DNA of 64,000 nt from an uncultured Prevotella sp. (GTDB taxonomy: Bacteria > Bacteroidota > Bacteroidia > Bacteroidales > Bacteroidaceae): positions 18,211 through 82,210 of the forward strand of contig ONTZ01000012.1 of assembly GCA_900320905.1 (NCBI GenBank). The letters run 5' to 3'. A program made the translations under genes and the position numbers. The notes under the pieces were generated by a model. It worked only from the letters and a program-made list of their open reading frames with translations. It was not told the origin of the DNA and ran no database searches. Positions 32,716 through 41,744 of the stretch are shown here, piece by piece; position 1 is the stretch's first letter, and each line of letters begins with the position of its first letter.

Positions 32716-33582
32716 ATGCACAACCTACTCGATTTCCTGCAAAAATACCATCACTGGTTCCTCTTCGTGTTTTTAGAGGTAATCAGTGGTGTTATGCTGT
32801 TCAAGTACAACAGTTATCAGGGAAGCGTGTGGTTGTCGTCAGCCAACGTGATGGCGGGCAAAGTCTATGAGATAGAGAGTGGCATCACCTCGTTCTTCTC
32901 AATGACCAGAGCCAATGAGGAACTCACACTCCGTAACTTCTATCTGGAAAGACAGGTGGCTCAGTTGCGAAGGCTTTATACAGACGCTACCAAGGACACA
33001 ACGGTGGCGCAGCGTAATGAATTGCAGTTTCTGAATCAGTTCAAACTGATTCCCGCAAAGGTCGTATCCAACACTGTGAACAGGCCCGACAACCTGATCA
33101 CCATCAACAAGGGAAAGGCTGATGGCGTAGAGGTGGATATGGGTGTAGCATGCGGCAACGGTATCGTGGGAGTGGTCTATCTTGTATCCGACCACTATGC
33201 TGTCGTCATACCAGCCCTGAACGCCAAGTCGTCACGTATCAGTTGTGCCATCCGCAACCGTGACTATTTCGGTTATCTGCATTGGGCGGGTGGAGACCCC
33301 ACAATTGCCTATGTAGAAGACATTCCCCGCCACGCTCATTTCAAGAAGGGAGAATGGATTGTCACCAGCGGCTACTCATCCATCTTCCCCCCTGGCATTC
33401 TTGTGGGAAAGATTGAGAAGGTGTTCAACTCGAACGACGGTCTGTCGTATAAGTTACAGACACGTTTGAGTACGGATTTCAGTTGTCTGCGTGATGTGGT
33501 CGTCATCAGCGACAAGCATATACCAGAGCGTGTGAACCTTCTGGAAGCAGCACGCGACTCTATCAGGATGAAAGGTAATTAG
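32716..33582 (+). CDS. mreC: Rod shape-determining protein MreC
   Basis: 288 residues: one N-terminal membrane helix (WFLFVFLEVISGVMLF), a coiled coil (about 60-95, NEELTLRNFYLERQVAQLRRLY) and the periplasmic double beta-barrel domain (VVSNTVNRPDNLITINKGKADGV, GIVGVVYLVSDHYAVV, GEWIVTSGYSSIFPPGILVGKIEKV). It joins MreB to PBP2 in the elongasome. It begins 14 nt after mreB and is followed by mreD after 4 nt. Confidence 0.96.
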   Translation: MHNLLDFLQKYHHWFLFVFLEVISGVMLFKYNSYQGSVWLSSANVMAGKVYEIESGITSFFSMTRANEELTLRNFYLERQVAQLRRLYTDATKDTTVAQRNELQFLNQFKLIPAKVVSNTVNRPDNLITINKGKADGVEVDMGVACGNGIVGVVYLVSDHYAVVIPALNAKSSRISCAIRNRDYFGYLHWAGGDPTIAYVEDIPRHAHFKKGEWIVTSGYSSIFPPGILVGKIEKVFNSNDGLSYKLQTRLSTDFSCLRDVVVISDKHIPERVNLLEAARDSIRMKGN

Positions 33583-33586
33583 AGAT

Positions 33587-34087
33587 ATGTCATTAGACTT
33601 GTTAAAACGGTTAGGCCTGTTTCTCGCCTTGTGTGTGGCTCAGATACTGATTCTGAACCATATCCATCTCTTTGGCGTGGCCATCCCACTGTTGTATGCC
33701 TACTTCGTCATTACCTTTCACCGCAACACACCGAAATGGGCCATCCTGTTATGGAGTTTCGCCTTAGGACTAGCCATCGACGTATTCTCAAACACTCCTG
33801 GACTGGCGGCAGGTTCCTTGACCCTCATCGCCATCATACAACCCTATCTGCTTGAACTATTTATCCCACGGGATTCTATCGATGAACTTGAAGTGTCTGT
33901 CAAAGTACTGGGATGGGGAAATTTCACCTCTTTCAGTGCGATATTGATTCTCATCTTCTGTCTGGCATTCTTTGCCATAGAGGCTTTTACTTTCTACAAC
34001 TGGGTACACTGGCTGACTTCTGCAGGCAGTAGTGCCGTCCTGACCTTGATATTGATTCTTGCCATTGAAAGTGTTCGTACAAAGTGA
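33587..34087 (+). CDS. mreD: Rod shape-determining protein MreD
   Basis: 166 residues with five to six membrane helices, the usual size for the MreD integral membrane partner of MreC. Recognisable parts are LALCVAQILILNHIHLFGVAIPLLYAYFV in the first helices and FALGLAIDVFSNTPGLAAGSLTLIA in the middle, the MreD hallmark with Asp in GLAIDVFS. The stop overlaps the GTG start of pbp2 by 4 nt. Confidence 0.93.
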   Translation: MSLDLLKRLGLFLALCVAQILILNHIHLFGVAIPLLYAYFVITFHRNTPKWAILLWSFALGLAIDVFSNTPGLAAGSLTLIAIIQPYLLELFIPRDSIDELEVSVKVLGWGNFTSFSAILILIFCLAFFAIEAFTFYNWVHWLTSAGSSAVLTLILILAIESVRTK

Positions 34088-35937
34088 AGGACTATACTCT
34101 TGGAAACAGAAAATATGTAATCGGCGGGGTGGCTACATTGATTGTAGTCATCTATATTATCCGTCTGTTTACACTCCAGATTACCAGCGACGACTATAAG
34201 AAGAGTGCTGATTCGAACGCTTTCCTGAAAAAAGTAGAGTTCCCCTCAAGAGGCGTCATCTCAGACCGTAACGGGAAATTGCTGGTGTATAACCAGCCTT
34301 CGTATGACATTATGGTGGTGATGAATGAGGCCAACGGACGACTGGACACTTTGGACTTTTGTCAGGCACTGGGCATCAGTAAGGAGGAGTTCGACAGACG
34401 TATGGCTACCATCAAGGATCGTAACCGCAATCCGGGCTATTCAAGATTCACTCAGCAACTGTTTATGAGTCAGTTGTCGGATAAGGATTTCAGCATTTTC
34501 CAAGAGAAGATGTACCGTTTTCCGGGTTTCTATGTCCAAAAGCGCAGCGTGCGTCAATACCAATATAATATGGGTGCCCACATCCTAGGCGATGTGGCAG
34601 AGGTGTCTCCTGCCGACATTGAGGAAGATGACTATTACCAGCCAGGCGATTATATCGGCAAACTCGGTGTAGAACGCTCCTACGAGAAACAACTGCGTGG
34701 CGAGAAGGGGATGCAGATCCTGCTGCGTGATGCCCATGGGCGGATTCAGGGCAGATACCAGAATGGTGCCTTCGACAAACGCCCTATTCCTGGTAAGAAT
34801 CTCACACTGAGCATCGATTACGAGTTACAGGCTCTGGGCGAACGGTTGATGGAAGGAAAGATTGGCAGTATCGTAGCCATCGAGCCGTCTACGGGTGAAG
34901 TACTGTGTATGGTATCCTCTCCCTCCTATGACCCACGACTGATGGTGGGTCGTGAACGAAGCAAGAATCATAAGATCCTGAGTCAGGATGTGTGGAAGCC
35001 GTTGCTGAACCGCAGTATCATGGGACTCTATCCTCCCGGCTCCACCTTCAAGACCTCGCAGGGACTGACGTTCCTCTCAGAAGGCATCATCACACCGTCG
35101 ACCCCCTACCCCTGTGGTCACGGATTCAATTTCAAAGGGCTACACGTAGGTTGTCACGGACATGCCTCACCCCTGCCTCTCGTCCCTGCACTGAGTACCT
35201 CCTGTAATGGTTTCTTCTGCTGGGGACTTTACCACATGATCAATACCAATATCTCCAAGTACGGTTCCGTGCAAAATGCCATGAATACCTGGCGCGACTA
35301 TATGGTTAGCATGGGATTCGGGTACAAATTAGGTATTGACCTTCCTGGTGAGAAACGTGGACTGATTCCCAATGCCCAGTTTTACGACAAGGCCTATAAA
35401 GGCTCCTGGAACGGTTTGACGGTTATCTCCATCGCCATCGGACAGGGCGAGGTGCTGCTTACCCCGCTTCAGATAGCCAATCTTGGAGCCACCATCGCCA
35501 ACAGAGGCTATTACTATGTACCTCATGTGGTCAGGAAAGTGCAGGGTGAAGCACTTGACACCACCTTTACCCGTCGCCATTTCACCAAGGCCAACCGCGA
35601 AGCCTACGAATATATCGTGAAGGGAATGCGTTCGTCGGCACTGGGTGGAACCTGTAAGGAATTGTCAAGACATAGTTTTGTACCTTGTGGAAAGACGGGT
35701 ACAGCCCAGAACCGAGGTCATGACCATTCTGTGTTTATGGGTTTTGCACCGATGGACAACCCGAAGATTGCAGTAGCCGTCTATGTAGAAAACGGCGGAT
35801 GGGGTGCTACCTACGGTGTACCTATTGGTGGCTTGATTATGGAACAGTTTATCAACGGAAAACTCTCGCCTGCGTCGGAGACAAAGGCGCAGACTATCCA
35901 AAACAAGAGAATTGCGTATGGCTCGGCAGATAGATAA
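34084..35937 (+). CDS. mrdA: Penicillin-binding protein 2 (elongasome transpeptidase)
   Basis: 617 residues, class B PBP that cross-links peptidoglycan during elongation. One N-terminal membrane helix (IGGVATLIVVIYIIRLF), a pedestal domain (RGVISDRNGKLLVYNQPSYD), then the transpeptidase with Ser320-x-x-Lys323 in PPGSTFKT, SCN in the STSCNGFF segment, and Lys537-Thr-Gly in CGKTGTAQN. GTG at 34084 is the start, overlapping the mreD stop by 4 nt (GTGA). The 3' end overlaps rodA by 20 bp, so the pair is translationally coupled. Confidence 0.96.
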   Translation: MKDYTLGNRKYVIGGVATLIVVIYIIRLFTLQITSDDYKKSADSNAFLKKVEFPSRGVISDRNGKLLVYNQPSYDIMVVMNEANGRLDTLDFCQALGISKEEFDRRMATIKDRNRNPGYSRFTQQLFMSQLSDKDFSIFQEKMYRFPGFYVQKRSVRQYQYNMGAHILGDVAEVSPADIEEDDYYQPGDYIGKLGVERSYEKQLRGEKGMQILLRDAHGRIQGRYQNGAFDKRPIPGKNLTLSIDYELQALGERLMEGKIGSIVAIEPSTGEVLCMVSSPSYDPRLMVGRERSKNHKILSQDVWKPLLNRSIMGLYPPGSTFKTSQGLTFLSEGIITPSTPYPCGHGFNFKGLHVGCHGHASPLPLVPALSTSCNGFFCWGLYHMINTNISKYGSVQNAMNTWRDYMVSMGFGYKLGIDLPGEKRGLIPNAQFYDKAYKGSWNGLTVISIAIGQGEVLLTPLQIANLGATIANRGYYYVPHVVRKVQGEALDTTFTRRHFTKANREAYEYIVKGMRSSALGGTCKELSRHSFVPCGKTGTAQNRGHDHSVFMGFAPMDNPKIAVAVYVENGGWGATYGVPIGGLIMEQFINGKLSPASETKAQTIQNKRIAYGSADR

Positions 35938-37387
35938 ACAACCCAGCGTGCTTCGTTCCATCGACTGGTGGACAATTCTCATCTACCTGGCTCTTCTGGT
36001 CTTAGGATGGATGAGCGTCTGCGGTGCGAGTTACACTTATGGCGAGACGGATATTCTCAGTCTCGACAGCCGGTCTGGTATGCAGATTGTCTGGATAGGT
36101 ACCTCAATCGTACTGGGACTGGTCATCCTATTGCTTGACGACCGTTTTTACGACACCTTTGCCTATGTCATCTTTGGTGTGATGCTGGTACTGCTGTTTG
36201 CGACCATCTTCAATACCCACACCATCAAGGGATCCCGGTCATGGCTGGTGTTAGGTCCCTTACGTCTTCAACCCGCCGAGTTTGCGAAATTCGCCACAGC
36301 CTTGGCCCTGGCGAAATTTATGAGTATCTACGGCTATAACATCCACCAATGGAAGTATTTTGGCACGACATTAGGTATCATCCTGTTCCCGATGTTGTTT
36401 ATTGTCCTGCAACGGGAGACGGGTTCCGCCCTTGTCTATCTGGCCTTCTTCCTGATGCTCTATCGTGAAGGGATGCCTGGCAGTATTCTGTTCACGGGTG
36501 TGGCGATGGTACTCTATTTCGTGGTGGGCATCCGTTTTGCCGACACGATGCTTCTATACACGCCTACCTCAGTGGGCAAATTCGTCGTTCTGCTGCTGAT
36601 ACACATCTTCTCAGGTGCAATGGTCTTAGTCTATTGCAACAACAAGAGGGAAGCCATTCGCATACTTTTAGCCACCATCGGCATTACGCTCATATTCCTA
36701 TTGTTCTCACTCTATGTCATCCCGTTTGATGTGATATTTGTGCAATTGGTGGTGACAGCCCTTCTGATAGGCTATTTGCTTTGGCAGGCCATAGTCAGCA
36801 GAATCAGAAACTACATGTGGATCGCTCTCTTCGCCATAGGTTCCGTTGTCTTCTTCAATGCAGCCGACTATGTGCTGAATCATCTCATGGAACCGCACCA
36901 GCGGGTACGTATCAATGTGCTTCTTGGTTTGGAGGAGGATTTGAAGGGAGCCGGCTACAATGTGCATCAGAGTCAGATTGCCATTGGCTCAGGAGGCATC
37001 TGGGGAAAAGGATTCCTGAATGGTACACAGACCAAACTAAAATATGTGCCGGAACAAGATACCGACTTCATTTTCTGCACTGTCGGTGAGGAAGAAGGAT
37101 TCATCGGCTCGGCGTCAGTCCTACTGTTGTTTATGTTCCTGATCCTGCGACTCATTCATCTGGCAGAACGACAACCCTATCGCTTTGGGCGAGTCTATGG
37201 ATATTCTGTGCTGAGCATTTTCCTATTCCACGTGTTTATCAATGTTGGCATGGTGTTAGGGTTGACACCTGTCATCGGTATTCCCCTTCCCTTTTTCAGT
37301 TATGGAGGCTCATCACTGTGGGGATTCACCATTCTGCTCTTCATTTTCCTGAGAATTGATGCAGGCAGAAATCTCGTACGTTCCTAA
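35918..37387 (+). CDS. rodA: Rod shape-determining protein RodA (SEDS glycosyltransferase)
   Basis: 489 residues, about ten membrane helices; polymerises lipid II with PBP2. SEDS motifs: KGSRSWLVLGPLRLQPAEFAKFATAL, the conserved Asp in a loop near QDTDFIFCTVGEEEGFIGS, and the C-terminal TPVIGIPLPFFSYGGSS. ATG 35918 is used; an upstream TTG two codons earlier is possible. It is longer than E. coli RodA (370) because of a stretch of extra membrane helices around residues 190-300, a feature I know from Bacteroidota RodA. Last gene of the elongasome operon; gldH converges 9 nt downstream. Confidence 0.95.
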   Translation: MARQIDKQPSVLRSIDWWTILIYLALLVLGWMSVCGASYTYGETDILSLDSRSGMQIVWIGTSIVLGLVILLLDDRFYDTFAYVIFGVMLVLLFATIFNTHTIKGSRSWLVLGPLRLQPAEFAKFATALALAKFMSIYGYNIHQWKYFGTTLGIILFPMLFIVLQRETGSALVYLAFFLMLYREGMPGSILFTGVAMVLYFVVGIRFADTMLLYTPTSVGKFVVLLLIHIFSGAMVLVYCNNKREAIRILLATIGITLIFLLFSLYVIPFDVIFVQLVVTALLIGYLLWQAIVSRIRNYMWIALFAIGSVVFFNAADYVLNHLMEPHQRVRINVLLGLEEDLKGAGYNVHQSQIAIGSGGIWGKGFLNGTQTKLKYVPEQDTDFIFCTVGEEEGFIGSASVLLLFMFLILRLIHLAERQPYRFGRVYGYSVLSIFLFHVFINVGMVLGLTPVIGIPLPFFSYGGSSLWGFTILLFIFLRIDAGRNLVRS

Positions 37388-37396
37388 TTAAAAAGC

Positions 37397-37867
37397 CTAC
37401 TGTCTGTCCAACCGGATGCCGACATCTGCGACACCAGGCATAATCTCCCGTTTCATATTGTGTCCCACGGTGATATGCAGCGAGTCTCCCTCATGCAACC
37501 TCAGTGTATTGACGTGGAAATTATACTGATAGAAACTGATACCCGTCCCTTTATGGTTCCCGTCTTTGTCTACCAGATTGCAGTTCAGTGTATCACGATA
37601 CACATAACCAGAAGGATGGATGGTCTGCTTGATGACAAGACTTAGTCCCATAAAAGGATAATCGGAATCGATACGCAGCCCCAGTTCCTCACGGTATAAA
37701 CCTGCACTGACGGGAGGAATATCAAAACTTAGTGTGTCATTCTTCTCCCATCCCGCAATCGGTGCATGCTCATAGTGATAATAAATCGTCTTACGGTCGC
37801 AAGAGGCCAGACCTATTGCAACCGCAAGCATTAAACCGAGACATATCCATCTGTTATTCCTTCGCAT
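37397..37867 (-). CDS. gldH: Gliding motility lipoprotein GldH
   Basis: 156 residues from ATG 37867 (MRRNNRWICLGLM). Lipobox at about GLASC (residue 23). The mature part has the GldH family pattern: YYHYEHAPIAGWEKNDTLSFDIPP, LGLRIDSDYPFMGLSLVIKQTI and LHEGDSLHITVGHNMKREIMPGVADVGIRL. GldH is required for gliding in Flavobacterium, but it is retained in many non-gliding Bacteroidota, so a role in envelope or type 9 secretion function is possible. Its start lies inside the last codons of ricT (14-nt overlap). Reading further upstream would only translate the ricT lysine run in another frame. Confidence 0.88.
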   Translation of the reverse strand: MRRNNRWICLGLMLAVAIGLASCDRKTIYYHYEHAPIAGWEKNDTLSFDIPPVSAGLYREELGLRIDSDYPFMGLSLVIKQTIHPSGYVYRDTLNCNLVDKDGNHKGTGISFYQYNFHVNTLRLHEGDSLHITVGHNMKREIMPGVADVGIRLDRQ

Positions 37868-38990
37868 GGTTGTCCTGAGGCGCATCCGATGGTTTCTTCT
37901 TCTTTTTCTTCTTTTTCTTCGACTTATCGAATCGACTGATATCACCTCCAGCAAGGTCTACATGCTGTTTGACTGGTTTCTGGTGATCATCCTCTTGAAG
38001 CGAGAGAGGCTTTTCTCCTTGCTTGTTCATCTCGATGATCTCCTTGGCACGGACAGCCGTGATGGTCTCCACATTCGCAGCGATATTCTTGTCCGTAGAA
38101 TAGGATACAAGACCAGCCAGGATATCACTCTTGAAGAGATAATAGTCAGCATCCTGTGTTTGGAGCACGATATCCTTGCCGGGCAGACGCTTACTGGCTT
38201 CCACATAATCGTCAACCTCATAGTTCAGACAGCATTTTAGTTTGGCGCACATTCCCGCCAACTTCTGCGGATTAAGTGAGATATCCTGGAATCGGGCCGC
38301 ATTCGTGCTGACGCTGGAGAAGTTCTTCATCCACGTGGCACAGCAGAGTTCCCGTCCACAGGGACCCGTACCGCCGATACGCCCAGCCTCCTGACGCGCA
38401 CCAATCTGCTTCATCTCAATACGCACATGGAAAGCGGCAGCCAGATCCTTAATCAACTGCCGGAAGTCCACACGCTCATCAGCGATATAGTAGAAGATGG
38501 CCTTGTTGCCGTCGCCCTGATACTCCACATCGCCAATCTTCATCTGCAGACCGAGTCCCTTGGCAATCATACGACTCTCTATCATCGTCGAGTGCTCGCG
38601 AGCCTTCGCCTCGCGGAACTTCTGCATATCAATCTCACGGGCAATACGGTAAATGCGCTTGATGTCATCAGCCGATTTCAGATTGGCCTTCTTGATCTGC
38701 AGTTTCACCAGTCGGCCCGTCAGTGTCACCACGCCGATATCATGTCCGGGACTGGCTTCTACCGCCACGATATCTCCCTTTTTCAACGGCAGATTGTTCA
38801 CATTGTGATAATAGCCCTTACGGGTATGCTTGAACTGCACCTCCACCAAGTCGGTATCTTCAGCATTACCAGGCACATCAGCCAGCCAGTCGTAAGTATT
38901 CAACTGACGATCCTGTCGCCCTACGGCCTGATGACAAAACCCTCTGTCACAACCTACCACGCTGGGCAATTCTTTCGTTTTCTCTGTCAT
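37854..38990 (-). CDS. PSP1/RicT-family protein
   Basis: 378 residues. PSP1 domain with the cysteine clusters CGRELCC and CAKLKCC, which in Bacillus RicT bind an Fe-S cluster in the Y-complex that aids RNA processing. Conserved parts are LVEVQFKHTRKGYYHN, GDIVAVEASPGHDIGVVTLTG and GKAIFYYIADERVDFRQLIKDLA. The C-terminus has a low-complexity tail with ten consecutive lysines (near residue 360), encoded by AAG/AAA codons. The gene order holB-ricT-gldH is frequent in Bacteroidota, and all three are closely spaced here (2 nt and -14 nt). Confidence 0.9.
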   Translation of the reverse strand: MTEKTKELPSVVGCDRGFCHQAVGRQDRQLNTYDWLADVPGNAEDTDLVEVQFKHTRKGYYHNVNNLPLKKGDIVAVEASPGHDIGVVTLTGRLVKLQIKKANLKSADDIKRIYRIAREIDMQKFREAKAREHSTMIESRMIAKGLGLQMKIGDVEYQGDGNKAIFYYIADERVDFRQLIKDLAAAFHVRIEMKQIGARQEAGRIGGTGPCGRELCCATWMKNFSSVSTNAARFQDISLNPQKLAGMCAKLKCCLNYEVDDYVEASKRLPGKDIVLQTQDADYYLFKSDILAGLVSYSTDKNIAANVETITAVRAKEIIEMNKQGEKPLSLQEDDHQKPVKQHVDLAGGDISRFDKSKKKKKKKKKPSDAPQDNHAKE

Positions 38991-38992
38991 AT

Positions 38993-40105
38993 TTATTTCT
39001 GTATCAATAATACTATCATTTGCAACGTAAAGTCGAAAAATACAATCTTCGCATTGGCATTCTGTCCGATATCACGGATAGCCCTGTTGGCAAGGTCGCT
39101 GATGGGCAGGATATTCGCCTCGTTCACGAACCGTGCAAAGTTACGGGCGAATCCCTCTTCCTTCTCCGTCATATAGACTAGTTCTTCCCGTTGAAAGTTA
39201 TACATGAAGTTCTCACGGATCATCCTGAGGAAAAAGGTGAGCCAACGTTTCTGTTTCTCCCGTCCGAAACCCGCCATCACCTCACTCCACTTACGCAGGT
39301 CCTTGATCTTCCGCTGGTAGGCCAGTCGCATCAGTGAGATAAACATATCCAGGAACTGCTCGTTCTCAGAGCCTACCTGCAACTCTTCCATCGCCTTCAG
39401 CCAACTGCCGTTGGCAAGTCTTGCGATACGATGGGCGGCATCCTCACTGATTCCCCGTCGCTCCACAAGGGCCTGCCTTATACTCTCATCGTCTATTTTC
39501 TTCACATCGATGCGTTGCACACGGCTGCGGATGGTCTCCAACAACTTATCTGGTTCCTCACACACCATGATGAACACCGTCTGCTGGGGCGGTTCCTCGA
39601 TGAGTTTCAGCAGTTTGTTGGCACACTCGATATTCATGCGTTCCGGTAACCAGACGATGCTGACCTTATAGCCACCCTGACTCGACTTCAACGAGAGTTT
39701 CCGTACCAGGTCGTCGCTCTCGCCAGCGGTGATGATAGCCTGCTGGTTCTCACCACCCATTGCCTGCATCCAGTCATCCATCGTGAAGTACGGTCCTCCC
39801 ATTATCAATTCATGCCACTCCTTGGCAAAATCATCGCTCACGGGTTTGTGATCTGCCGACATCGAAGGCAGTTTGATAGTCGGATAGGTGAAATGAAGGT
39901 CTGGATGCTCTAACTTGTCGAGCATGGCCTTGGATGAGGTTCTGCCATCATCGAGCAACTGACACCCAAAGGCCATTGCCAGCGCCATCTTCCCGACCCC
40001 TTGCGGTCCGCAGAGCATCAGGGCATGCGGCAGACGGTCTTCACTCACCATCTGCATCAGGCGCTCCTGCACCTCTTTCTGTCCTATCACCTCACTCCAA
40101 TGCAT
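38993..40105 (-). CDS. holB: DNA polymerase III subunit delta'
   Basis: 370 residues, clamp-loader AAA+ subunit. N-terminal MHWSEVIGQKEVQERL and the P-loop CGPQGVGKMALAMAFG (about 32-47), followed by VSIVWLPERMNIECANKLLKLIEEPPQQTVFIMVCEEPDKLLETIRSRVQ, which contains the Asn/Glu and sensor-1 region and the SRV(Q) arginine-finger motif SRVQRI. The P-loop has GKM rather than GKT/S, in keeping with delta' subunits that do not hydrolyse ATP. Followed by ricT after 2 nt; an operon holB-ricT-gldH is likely. Confidence 0.9.
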   Translation of the reverse strand: MHWSEVIGQKEVQERLMQMVSEDRLPHALMLCGPQGVGKMALAMAFGCQLLDDGRTSSKAMLDKLEHPDLHFTYPTIKLPSMSADHKPVSDDFAKEWHELIMGGPYFTMDDWMQAMGGENQQAIITAGESDDLVRKLSLKSSQGGYKVSIVWLPERMNIECANKLLKLIEEPPQQTVFIMVCEEPDKLLETIRSRVQRIDVKKIDDESIRQALVERRGISEDAAHRIARLANGSWLKAMEELQVGSENEQFLDMFISLMRLAYQRKIKDLRKWSEVMAGFGREKQKRWLTFFLRMIRENFMYNFQREELVYMTEKEEGFARNFARFVNEANILPISDLANRAIRDIGQNANAKIVFFDFTLQMIVLLIQK

Positions 40106-40128
40106 AAATCACAATTAAAGAAGCCGTT

Positions 40129-41076
40129 TCAAAGAAGTCGTTTCGCGACTTCTGCCACACTGTCCACTGCAGACACCGTATAGAAATGGATGTTATTCAC
40201 CCCGTGCTGATACAAGTCACGGCATTGTTCCGTAGTCCACTCGATACCCAACATGCGGGCATCCTCGTCGGTCTTGCACTTTACGATTTCTTTCGCCAAT
40301 GGCTCCGGGATGTCACAGTGGAATGTCTTCGGAACCACCGTCAACTGTGTGAGTTTCGCCAGTGGTTTGATGCCGGGGATGATGGGAATGGTGATGCCCA
40401 TCTGACGGGCTTTCTCCACGAAGGAGAAATATTTCTCATTGTCAAAGAACAACTGTGTCACAGCATACTGCGCCCCCAGTTCCTGTTTCTGCTTCAGGTA
40501 TTCCATATCGCGCTCCAGATTCGGCGCCTCCTCATGCTTCTCAGGATAGCAGGCCACACCGTAGTCGAAAGGACGACCCGGATTCTTGATGGGCGAGCCA
40601 TCGGCGAAGAATCCTTCATTAAAATGTTTCACCTGCTCAATCAGGTCGGTCGTATGGGCATGACCGCCAGGTGTCGGCACAAACCGGCTATCCTCCTTCG
40701 CCTTGTCGCCACGCAACAGCAACAGGTCGCTGATGCCAAGAAACTGCAGGTCGAGTAGTTCATACTCGATATCCTCCACAGTGGCTCCACTGCAAATCAC
40801 ATGAGGCTGTACGGGGATATGATAACGCTGCTGGATGGCGGCAGCAATCGCAATGGTGCCAGGACGGCGACGGATTCTGCTCCGTTCAAACTGCCCGTTT
40901 GCCAGTTCTTTATAGACAAACTCGGAGTGGTGGGTCGTGATATTGATGTATGCAGGATCAAACTCCTTCAACTTGTCGATGTCGGCAAAGAGCCTGTCCG
41001 TACCTGTCCCCTTCAATGGGGGCAGCACCTCAAAGGAAAATCGCCTGCAGCCTTTATCTAAGTTCAGTATACTCAT
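40129..41076 (-). CDS. metF: Methylenetetrahydrofolate reductase
   Basis: 315 residues. It reduces 5,10-methylene-THF to 5-methyl-THF with FAD, supplying methionine synthesis. Motifs: FSFEVLPPLKGTG with the catalytic Glu, PAYINITTHHSEF, HVICSGATVEDIEYELLDLQFLGISDLLLLRGD and QLFFDNEKYFSF. ATG 41076 (MSILNLDKGCRRFSF) is the start; an extension of 13 codons crosses the -7 box. A full promoter lies 10 nt upstream. The 3' end carries a hairpin AGAAGTCG/CGACTTCT overlapping the last codons and followed by a T-rich stretch, a possible terminator. Confidence 0.95.
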   Translation of the reverse strand: MSILNLDKGCRRFSFEVLPPLKGTGTDRLFADIDKLKEFDPAYINITTHHSEFVYKELANGQFERSRIRRRPGTIAIAAAIQQRYHIPVQPHVICSGATVEDIEYELLDLQFLGISDLLLLRGDKAKEDSRFVPTPGGHAHTTDLIEQVKHFNEGFFADGSPIKNPGRPFDYGVACYPEKHEEAPNLERDMEYLKQKQELGAQYAVTQLFFDNEKYFSFVEKARQMGITIPIIPGIKPLAKLTQLTVVPKTFHCDIPEPLAKEIVKCKTDEDARMLGIEWTTEQCRDLYQHGVNNIHFYTVSAVDSVAEVAKRLL

Positions 41077-41085
41077 ATTTCGGTG

Positions 41086-41116
41086 CAAAGGTAGTGCAAA
41101 TCGAGCGAAATACAAA
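41086..41116 (-). promoter_or_regulatory. Promoter of metF
   Basis: Minus strand TTTG (41113-41116), 19-nt spacer, TACCTTTG (41086-41093). Full consensus; the ATG is only 10 nt after the -7 box, implying a very short leader. Confidence 0.8.
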
Positions 41117-41186
41117 ATAAATCACTATTTATTTTTATTTCCGAGATGCAGCCTACTTTCGAGACGCAGTCTCAAAATTAATTAAA

Positions 41187-41217
41187 AATCCCCGAACTGC
41201 CAAGCAATTCGGGGATT
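41187..41217 (-). terminator. Terminator after the thioredoxin-like remnant
   Basis: 10-bp stem AATCCCCGAA/TTCGGGGATT around an 11-nt loop, followed on the minus strand by TTTTTAATTAATTTTG. It directly abuts the heptamer array 41217-41251. Confidence 0.8.
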
Positions 41218-41251
41218 ATTCACTATTCACTTTTCACTATTCACTACTCAA
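41217..41251 (-). repeat. Heptamer-period array (TATTCAC type)
   Basis: Five 7-nt units: TATTCAC, TATTCAC, TTTTCAC, TATTCAC, TACTCAA; exactly 35 bp. It overlaps the TAG stop (41244-41246) of the thioredoxin-like gene; on the coding strand TGA recurs every 7 nt after the stop. Confidence 0.95.
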
Positions 41252-41740
41252 AGATTTCTTTGAGTTTGTCTTGCAATGCCTGTGCCCTGAGCCCACGAGC
41301 CACAATCTTGCCCTGCGGGTCGATCAGCAGGTTGTCGGGGATGCTGTTCACCCCATAGACCTCTGAGGCTACCGTATTCCATCCCTTCAGGTCGGAGAGG
41401 TGCGTCCAAGGCATCTTCAACTCGGCAATGTCCTTCACCCACGGTTCCTTCTTATTGTCGAACGAGAGCCCCACAATATCAAAGCCCTTGTCGTGATATT
41501 TCTCGTAGGCTGCCACCACATTCGGCATCTCAGCCTTGCACGGTCCGCACCACGAAGCCCAGAAGTCCACGAGCACCCATTTGCCCTTGCCCACATACTC
41601 GCTCAACTTGTGCATCTTGCCGTCAGGATCAGCCTCCTCCAGATCGATGAACTGCTGACCCACGAAGGCCTGCTTCTTCTCTTCCAAACTCTTCTGATAG
41701 GCAGCAATATCCAACTGGCTCTTCACGATGGGATGACTGG
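41244..41740 (-). pseudogene. TlpA-like thioredoxin-fold protein, N-terminus lost
   Basis: The minus-strand frame encodes a thioredoxin domain with an intact WASWCGPCKAEMPN active site, preceded by FVGQQFIDLEEADPDGKMHKLSEY and followed by GVNSIPDNLLIDPQGKIVARGL. Exported proteins of this class normally begin with a signal peptide and often a DUF4369 domain. Here the similarity stops at about 41735 (IVKSQLDIAAYQ), and the upstream DNA is the antisense of a TonB-receptor fragment. There is no plausible start, signal peptide or promoter, so this is a 5'-truncated gene. Confidence 0.75.
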
Positions 41741-41744
41741 GACA

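Noticed and set aside
40108-40150. Strong terminator at the end of metF
   Set aside because: The 8-bp hairpin overlaps the last codons and the T-run is broken; noted in the metF entry but not listed as a separate feature.
41400-41744. Upstream part of the TonB-fragment reading frame
   Set aside because: It is the antisense of the thioredoxin-like remnant, not receptor sequence.
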